Below are positions 1-4,065 of a DNA stretch of 6,695 nucleotides, piece by piece. Below the pieces are notes generated by a model that saw nothing but the letters and a program-made list of their open reading frames with translations, did not search any database and had not been told where the DNA came from. The position numbers and the translations under genes were made by a program. The stretch spans positions 1 to 6,695 of the forward strand of contig JANXVK010000515.1 in assembly GCA_025351675.1 (NCBI GenBank), in the 5' to 3' direction. The first letter of the stretch is position 1. Each line of letters starts with the position of its first letter. Origin of the DNA: Rhizobacter sp. GTDB taxonomy: Bacteria; Pseudomonadota; Gammaproteobacteria; Burkholderiales; Burkholderiaceae_C.

Positions 1-18
1 GTACGGGGCACAAGTGTG

Positions 19-42
19 TGCGCAAAAGCCAGTTATTGCGCA
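19..42. repeat. Inverted repeat overlapping the rpsU -35 element
   Basis: TGCGCAA at 19-25 and its exact reverse complement TTGCGCA at 36-42 are separated by 10 nt. The right arm covers the -35 hexamer of the rpsU promoter. The dyad could be an operator, or the last part of a hairpin belonging to a gene left of the window; there is no T-run on either side. The repeat is seen directly; the regulatory role is inference. Confidence 0.4.
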
Positions 43-64
43 GCACTTACGAGCGGGCTATAAT
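36..64 (+). promoter_or_regulatory. Sigma70-type promoter of rpsU
   Basis: A perfect -10 hexamer TATAAT lies at 59-64, with TTGCGC at 36-41 as the -35 (3 of 6 consensus positions) and an ideal 17-nt spacer. Transcription would begin near 70-72, giving a leader of about 120 nt before the rpsU ATG at 193. A strong -10 fits a highly expressed ribosomal protein gene. The -35 is weak, so an activator or the UP region may matter. Confidence 0.75.
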
Positions 65-74
65 CGTCGTCTTT

Positions 75-156
75 GCTGGCAAAAACTAGCGTTTCGATTG
101 GCGAGAGTGCAGAGAACCGGAACTCCGGACCCTTCGGTTCCAGACGTTCTCGCCGA
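75..156 (+). promoter_or_regulatory. Structured 5' leader of rpsU mRNA
   Basis: Two hairpins can be drawn in the leader. The first pairs GCTGG (75-79) with CTAGC (86-90), including one G-U, around a CAAAAA loop. The second is long: 98-109 pairs with 145-156 (12 pairs, three of them G-U), then a symmetric internal loop of CAGA (110-113) facing CAGA (141-144), then 114-121 with 133-140 (8 pairs, one G-U) closing an 11-nt loop. The ribosome-binding site (AGGA, 177-180) lies downstream and outside the structure. Many ribosomal protein genes are autoregulated through leader structures, so this is a candidate bS21 leader. Pairing was done by eye with no energy calculation and no covariation. Confidence 0.45.
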
Positions 157-192
157 CACCGAGCGCATTTAATTTCAGGATCAACCTTTTAC

Positions 193-405
193 ATGACTAC
201 GATTCGCGTCAAAGAAAACGAGCCATTCGACGTGGCACTGCGCCGCTTCAAGCGCACCATCGAGAAGCTCGGCCTGCTGACCGACCTGCGTGCCCGTGAG
301 TTCTACGAGAAGCCCACCGCCGAGCGCAAGCGCAAGAAGGCAGCCGCCGTGAAGCGTCACTTCAAGCGCGTTCGCAGCATGCAGCTGCCGAAGAAACTGT
401 TCTGA
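193..405 (+). CDS. rpsU: 30S ribosomal protein bS21
   Basis: This 70-residue protein is small and very basic, and belongs to the small ribosomal subunit, where bS21 sits near the anti-Shine-Dalgarno region of 16S rRNA and helps translation initiation. The N-terminal [21 protein letters not shown] stretch, the central [15 protein letters not shown] segment and the lysine/arginine-rich tail ending in LPKKLF are hallmark bS21 sequence, and the length equals the usual 70-71 residues. The frame stays open upstream to 73, but homology starts exactly at this ATG. The only Shine-Dalgarno match, AGGA at 177-180, is 12 nt away, a longer spacing than usual. The gene has its own promoter and a terminator 57 nt after its stop, so it is probably mostly monocistronic. 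A weak hairpin (429-449) lies between stop and terminator. Confidence 0.98.
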   Translation: MTTIRVKENEPFDVALRRFKRTIEKLGLLTDLRAREFYEKPTAERKRKKAAAVKRHFKRVRSMQLPKKLF

Positions 406-462
406 CGCGGTTGGAGAGCGTCGCGGTAGACGGCCCTTCGAGGCCCGTCATTGCCCCAAGAG

Positions 463-485
463 AGCCCGCGCACCGCGGGCTTTTT
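463..485 (+). terminator. Intrinsic terminator after rpsU
   Basis: AGCCCGCG (463-470), loop CAC and CGCGGGCT (474-481) form a perfect 8-bp GC-rich stem running straight into TTTTT (481-485). This is a textbook rho-independent terminator. It ends 25 nt before the yqeY ATG, so transcription of yqeY and the next gene needs read-through. Such terminators between rpsU and its downstream gene are known from the macromolecular synthesis operon and keep bS21 expression far above that of downstream genes. Confidence 0.9.
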
Positions 486-510
486 CGTTTGTGTTCCGAC
501 AGGAGTTGTG

Positions 511-957
511 ATGAGCCTTAAAGACCAGATCACCGAAGACATGAAGACCGCCATGCGCGCGAAAGACGCGCTGCGGCTGCTGACCATCCGTGGCCTGCTC
601 GCGGCCTGCAAGCAGCGCGAGGTCGACGAGCGCATCGTGCTCGACGACGCGGCGGTGATCGCGATCGTCGACAAGCTCGTGAAGCAGCGCAAGGACTCGA
701 TCACCCAGTTCACGGCCGGCAACCGGCCCGATCTGGTCGAGAAGGAAGCGGCCGAGCTGGTCGTGCTCGAAGGCTACCTGCCGCAGCGCATGGGTGCTGA
801 CGAAGTCGCGGCCGAGGTCGCCGCGATCGTCGCCGAGCTGGGCGCAAAAGGTCCGGGCGACATGGGCAAGGTCATGGGCGCCGTGAAGACGCGGCTGGCT
901 GGCAAGGCCGACATGGCGCTCGTCTCGGCGGCGGTCAAGAGGGCGCTCACGCCGTGA
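511..957 (+). CDS. yqeY: GatB/YqeY domain protein
   Basis: This 148-residue protein belongs to the GatB/YqeY family, which resembles the C-terminal tRNA-contacting tail domain of the GatB subunit of Asp/Glu-tRNA amidotransferase. The stand-alone protein has no firmly established reaction. Family features seen are the N-terminal helix MSLKDQITEDMKTAMRAKD, the LRLLTIRGLLAACKQREVD stretch (21-39), VLEGYLPQRM (85-94) and the typical KGPGDMGKVMGAVK loop near 113-126. The start is set by AGGAG at 501-505, 5 nt before ATG; a longer in-frame version beginning at 451 would run through the rpsU terminator and is unlikely. The last codons overlap the next gene by 4 nt (GTGA). The rpsU-yqeY order is common in betaproteobacteria. 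Confidence 0.95.
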   Translation: MSLKDQITEDMKTAMRAKDALRLLTIRGLLAACKQREVDERIVLDDAAVIAIVDKLVKQRKDSITQFTAGNRPDLVEKEAAELVVLEGYLPQRMGADEVAAEVAAIVAELGAKGPGDMGKVMGAVKTRLAGKADMALVSAAVKRALTP

Positions 958-1298
958 GCGCGCCGCAGGTTCAGCAACTGAGCGCGGATGTGTGCGTCGC
1001 GCCGCAGCTCGATGCCGACGCGATGGCGTGGGCGGTGCAGACCGGTTTCAAAAGCGTGGTCAACAACCGGCCAGATTACGAGGGAGGCCCGGATCAGCCG
1101 ACCAGCGCCGTGATCGAAGCTGCGGCGAAGGCCGCCGGCCTGCAATATGCGTGGCTGCCGGTGCTGCCGGCGGTGCAGACGCCCGAAGAGATCGCCCGCT
1201 TTGCCGCGCTGCTGGCCGAGTTGCCAAAGCCGATCCTGGCGTTCTGCCGCACCGGCACGCGCTCGGGCAAGCTCTACCGCGCAGCCACGAGCGGCTGA
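954..1298 (+). CDS. DUF442 / TIGR01244-type sulfurtransferase-phosphatase-like protein
   Basis: This 114-residue protein matches the family found as the N-terminal 'beta-lactamase hydrolase-like phosphatase' domain (DUF442). Visible signatures are the FKSVVNNRPDYEG segment (32-44), the EAAAKAAGLQY helix (55-65) and the active-site loop FCRTGTRSGKLY (97-108). C98 is the presumed nucleophile and R103 sits in a C-x4-R loop of rhodanese type (CxxGxR), which favours sulfur transfer over a classical C-x5-R phosphatase. Fused homologs occur with persulfide dioxygenase-like domains in sulfide detoxification, so a sulfane-sulfur role is plausible but not shown here. The GTG start overlaps the yqeY stop as GTGA, with AAGAGGG at 937-943 as a possible ribosome-binding site, implying translational coupling. 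The final helix after the loop is short compared with longer relatives, but the fold looks complete. Confidence 0.85.
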   Translation: MSAPQVQQLSADVCVAPQLDADAMAWAVQTGFKSVVNNRPDYEGGPDQPTSAVIEAAAKAAGLQYAWLPVLPAVQTPEEIARFAALLAELPKPILAFCRTGTRSGKLYRAATSG

Positions 1299-2696
1299 TT
1301 ACAGCCCGGCGATCTTCAGCCGCTCAAGCAGCACTGAGCCGATCGTCTTGCTGCCCATCGTGTAGGCATCGGCGCCAACGGCCTGGATGCCCTTGAACAT
1401 GTCACGAAGGTTGCCGGCGATCGTGATCTCGTGCACCGGGTACTGAAGTTGCCCGTTCTCGACCCAGAAGCCCGCCGCGCCGCGCGAGTAGTCACCGGTC
1501 ACGTAGTTCACGCCCTGCCCCATCAGCTCGATCACGAACAGGCCGCGGCCGAGCTTCTTCAGCATCGCCGGCAAATCGTCACCGGGTCGGGTCAGCCGGC
1601 TCGTCAGCGTCAGGTTCTGCGAGCCGCCGGCGTGGCCGGTGGTGCGCATGCCGAGCTTGCGACCCGAATACGTCGACAGAAAGTAGCTCTGCACCTCGCC
1701 CGCCTTCAGCACGTCGCGCGCGGTCGTCAGCACGCCTTCGTCGTCGAACGGCGCGCTGCCTTTGCCGCGCGGGATGTGCGGGTCCTCAAAGATGTCGATG
1801 TGTTTGGGCAGCACTTGCGTGCCCAGGCTGTCGAGCAGGAAGGTCGACTTGCGGTACAGCGCACCGCCGCTGGTCGCCTGCACGTACGCGCCGAGCAGGC
1901 CGGCCGCGAGCGACGACTCAAACAGCACCGGCACCTCGCAGGTCTCGATCTTGCGCGACTTCAGCCGCGACAGCGCGCGTTCAGCCGCGTAGCGCCCGAC
2001 CGCCTCGGGCGACGCCATCTCGTCGGCCGAGCGCATCGAGGTGTACCAGGCGTCGCGCTGCATGTCGTCGCCGCGCCGTCCGGGCAGCGACGCGATCGGC
2101 GCGACCGACAACGAATGCCGCGAGCTCGCATAGCCGCCGCGAAAGCCGCGGCTGTTGCCGGCGAAAAAGTGCGACTGCTGCGCCGAGACGCCGGCGCCTT
2201 CCGAATTCGTGATGCGCTTGTCGACACCGAACGCGGCGGCTTCGCACTTCAACGCGATCTGCAGCGCGCGCTCGGCATCGACCGCCCACGGGTGGAACAG
2301 GTCGAGGTCGCGAGCGGCGGCAGCACCGGTCGCGATGTCTTGCGCATCGGGCAAGCCGGCCGCCGAATCCTCGGCGGTGAAGCGGGCGATGTCGTGCGCC
2401 GCGCGCACCGTCTGCTCCAGCGCGGCGCGCGAGAAATCGGAGGTGCTCGCGTTGCCGCGCCGCTGGCCGATGTAGACGGTGATGCCCATCGACTTGTCGC
2501 GGTTGCGCTCGACGTTCTCGGTCTCGCCCTTGCGGATCGACACCGACAGGCCGACCCCTTCCGAGACCTCGACCGCCGCATCGCTGGCCCCGATCGAGCG
2601 CGCGAGCGCCAAGGCGTCCTCCACGTGCTGCTGGAACTGCGCGGGCGCGTAGGCAAAGCCGGAGGGGGGTGTCGCCGAGGGCTGGGGAGAAGACAT
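1299..2696 (-). CDS. pmbA: Metalloprotease accessory subunit PmbA/TldE
   Basis: The 465-residue product corresponds to PmbA (TldE; 450 residues in E. coli), which pairs with TldD to form a cytosolic zinc protease acting on unfolded small peptides, such as the microcin B17 precursor and CcdA antitoxin in E. coli. Signatures include GSAPFDDEGV (313-322), TTGHAGG (352-358) and the C-terminal VTGDYSRGAAGFWVENG (399-415) followed by VHEITIAGNL (421-430). As expected for PmbA there is no HExxxH zinc motif; that belongs to TldD, which is not in this window. I chose the ATG at 2696. A GTG at 2741 would add 15 residues of low-complexity sequence and would lie almost on the expected transcript start. 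No Shine-Dalgarno sequence precedes the ATG; the leader there is pyrimidine-rich. The TAA stop abuts the stop of the convergent gene with no gap. Confidence 0.97.
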   Translation of the reverse strand: MSSPQPSATPPSGFAYAPAQFQQHVEDALALARSIGASDAAVEVSEGVGLSVSIRKGETENVERNRDKSMGITVYIGQRRGNASTSDFSRAALEQTVRAAHDIARFTAEDSAAGLPDAQDIATGAAAARDLDLFHPWAVDAERALQIALKCEAAAFGVDKRITNSEGAGVSAQQSHFFAGNSRGFRGGYASSRHSLSVAPIASLPGRRGDDMQRDAWYTSMRSADEMASPEAVGRYAAERALSRLKSRKIETCEVPVLFESSLAAGLLGAYVQATSGGALYRKSTFLLDSLGTQVLPKHIDIFEDPHIPRGKGSAPFDDEGVLTTARDVLKAGEVQSYFLSTYSGRKLGMRTTGHAGGSQNLTLTSRLTRPGDDLPAMLKKLGRGLFVIELMGQGVNYVTGDYSRGAAGFWVENGQLQYPVHEITIAGNLRDMFKGIQAVGADAYTMGSKTIGSVLLERLKIAGL

Positions 2697-2754
2697 GGGT
2701 GGGGAGTGGCCGGTGAGGAGCGCGGCGCCGGGTGGCGGCACGCGGATGCGCGAC

Positions 2755-2761
2755 TATGATA
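2755..2761. promoter_or_regulatory. Two-way -10-like element between pmbA and darP
   Basis: CTATGATAAC (2754-2763) holds TATGAT (2755-2760) on the plus strand and TATCAT (2761-2756) on the minus strand, each a near-consensus -10 hexamer. Plus-strand transcription would start near 2767, 48 nt before the darP ATG. Minus-strand transcription would start near 2750, about 53 nt before the pmbA ATG. I see no good -35 at 16-18 nt in either direction, so the call rests on the hexamers and their position in a 118-bp divergent gap. Confidence 0.45.
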
Positions 2762-2814
2762 ACGAGCCCCTCAGCCAGCCTGACGAACCTTGCTTCCCGC
2801 CCTCCGCCGCCTTG

Positions 2815-3375
2815 ATGAACTCCCTGCCCGACCCCCCCGAAGAAGACTCGACCACGCCCGCGCCGAAGCCGGCGCCGGTCTTCTCGTTCGACGACCGGCC
2901 AAGCAAAACGCGCATGAAGCAGGCCTCGCACGAGCTGCAGGCGCTGGGCGAAGCCGTGGTCGCGCTGCCCGATGCGCGCATCGACGGTCTGGCGATCGCC
3001 GAGGAGCTGCTCGACGCGATCCGCCAGTTCAAGAAAACCAAGTCCTTCGAGGGCAAGCGCCGCCAGATGCAGTACATCGGCAAGCTGATGCGCAAACACG
3101 ATGTCGAGGCCGTCCGTCAGGCCGTGACCGACATGCAGCTCGGCCGCGCCCAGGATTCGCTCGCGCTGCACCAGGCCGAGCGCTGGCGCGCCGAACTGCT
3201 CGCCGACGACGAAGCGGCGACGCGCTGGATCACCGATCACCCCGAGACCGACGTGCAGCAGCTGCGCAGCCTGATCCGCGCCGCCCGCAAAGACGCCGCA
3301 CTGGTGCCCGAAAAACGCAGCGGCCGCGCATTTCGCGAACTGTTCCAGTTCATCAAGGAACACCCCCTCGAATGA
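2815..3375 (+). CDS. darP: Ribosome biogenesis factor DarP (YjgA, DUF615)
   Basis: The 186-residue protein matches YjgA/DarP (183 residues in E. coli), a factor that binds late 50S precursors and promotes their maturation, including shaping of the 23S peptidyl transferase centre. Residues 1-30 are an acidic, proline-rich tail. The core follows: PSKTRMKQASHELQALGEAV (29-48), the hallmark KKTKSFEGKRRQMQYIGKLMRK (73-94), then a helical half ending in QQLRSLIRAARKD (148-160) and RAFRELFQFI (171-180). The ATG at 2815 gives the family length and lies downstream of the -10-like element at 2755, but lacks a clear Shine-Dalgarno. An in-frame ATG at 2695 does have one (GGGGAG, 2684-2689) and would add 40 residues, but that start lies upstream of the promoter candidate and overlaps the pmbA start. 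DarP beside pmbA and mogA is a familiar betaproteobacterial arrangement. Confidence 0.95.
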   Translation: MNSLPDPPEEDSTTPAPKPAPVFSFDDRPSKTRMKQASHELQALGEAVVALPDARIDGLAIAEELLDAIRQFKKTKSFEGKRRQMQYIGKLMRKHDVEAVRQAVTDMQLGRAQDSLALHQAERWRAELLADDEAATRWITDHPETDVQQLRSLIRAARKDAALVPEKRSGRAFRELFQFIKEHPLE

Positions 3376-3388
3376 GCCTGCCCGCCCG

Positions 3389-3423
3389 CCAAGGTCCACG
3401 AAGAGACCCCGTCGGGGCCTTGG
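3389..3423 (+). terminator. Hairpin between darP and mogA, possible attenuator
   Basis: CCAAGG (3389-3394) pairs with CCTTGG (3418-3423). Stacked directly inside the right arm is CCCC (3407-3410), loop GTC, GGGG (3414-3417), leaving a 12-nt bulge on the left. No T-run follows, so it is not a canonical terminator. It may reduce read-through from darP into mogA, protect mRNA ends, or be an intergenic repeat unit. Confidence 0.4.
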
Positions 3424-3460
3424 GTTCATACACCGCAGTGCGAAGCACGGAGGTTGCCTG

Positions 3461-4054
3461 ATGAGCGCGTACGAATCGGTCCGCATCGGCTTGGTCTCCA
3501 TCAGCGACCGGGCCTCGGCCGGCGTCTATGTCGACCAAGGCATCCCGGCGCTGCAATCCTGGCTGGGCTCGGCCGTGCGCAATCCGATTCACTGGGAAAC
3601 ACGCTTGATCGCCGACGAACAGGCCGGCATCAGCGCAGCCTTGATCGACCTCGTCGACACGCAGCGCTGTGACCTCGTGCTCACCACCGGTGGCACCGGC
3701 CCGGCGCCGCGCGACGTGACGCCCGAGGCCACGCTCGCCGTGGCCGACAAGCTCATGCCCGGCTTCGGCGAGCAGATGCGCCAGATCAGCCTCGCCTTCG
3801 TGCCGACCGCGATCCTGTCGCGCCAGGTCGCGGTGATCCGCGGCAAGGCGCTGGTGATCAACCTGCCGGGCCAACCGAAGGCGATCGCCGAGACGCTGGC
3901 CGGGCTGCCGGCGGCCGAACCGGCCGTGCACGGCATCTTCGCGGCGGTACCCTACTGCGTCGACTTGATCGGCGGGCCGTACATCGAGACCGACCCGACG
4001 ATCTGCAAGGCGTTCCGGCCGAAATCGGCGCAGCGCATCCCACCCGCCGCCTGA
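3461..4054 (+). CDS. mogA: Molybdopterin adenylyltransferase MogA
   Basis: The 197-residue protein (E. coli MogA has 195) activates molybdopterin with ATP to give adenylyl-molybdopterin, the substrate for MoeA-dependent molybdenum insertion; it is cytosolic. The MoCF fold is evident: RIGLVSISDRAS (8-19), the nucleotide-binding TTGGTGPAPRDVTPEATL (75-92), PGFGEQMRQISL (100-111), SRQVAVIRGKALVINLPGQPKAI (120-142) and a VHGIFAAVPYCVDLIGGPY tail (156-174). D52 (in IADEQAG) and D85 (in PRDVTP) line up with E. coli Asp49 and Asp82, reported as important for activity. GGAGG at 3449-3453 with a 7-nt spacer fixes the ATG. The gene lies 85 nt after darP and 11 nt before the LysM-FecR gene, so it is probably cotranscribed with the latter. 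No other molybdenum cofactor gene is in the window. Confidence 0.97.
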   Translation: MSAYESVRIGLVSISDRASAGVYVDQGIPALQSWLGSAVRNPIHWETRLIADEQAGISAALIDLVDTQRCDLVLTTGGTGPAPRDVTPEATLAVADKLMPGFGEQMRQISLAFVPTAILSRQVAVIRGKALVINLPGQPKAIAETLAGLPAAEPAVHGIFAAVPYCVDLIGGPYIETDPTICKAFRPKSAQRIPPAA

Positions 4055-4065
4055 GGAACACGATC

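Noticed and set aside
73..192. N-terminal extension of rpsU
   Set aside because: bS21 homology starts exactly at 193; the extension lies in the structured leader and begins only a few nt after the expected transcript start.
451..510. Longer start for yqeY at 451
   Set aside because: It would translate through the rpsU terminator hairpin; the ATG at 511 has AGGAG at ideal spacing and gives the family length.
1431..2759. Long plus-strand open frame (442 codons) opposite pmbA
   Set aside because: Arginine/alanine-rich composition typical of antisense frames in GC-rich DNA; pmbA on the other strand has full family homology.
1981..3501. Minus-strand open frame across pmbA, the divergent gap and darP
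   Set aside because: It runs antisense to darP and out of frame through pmbA, crosses the promoter region and shows no recognisable domain.
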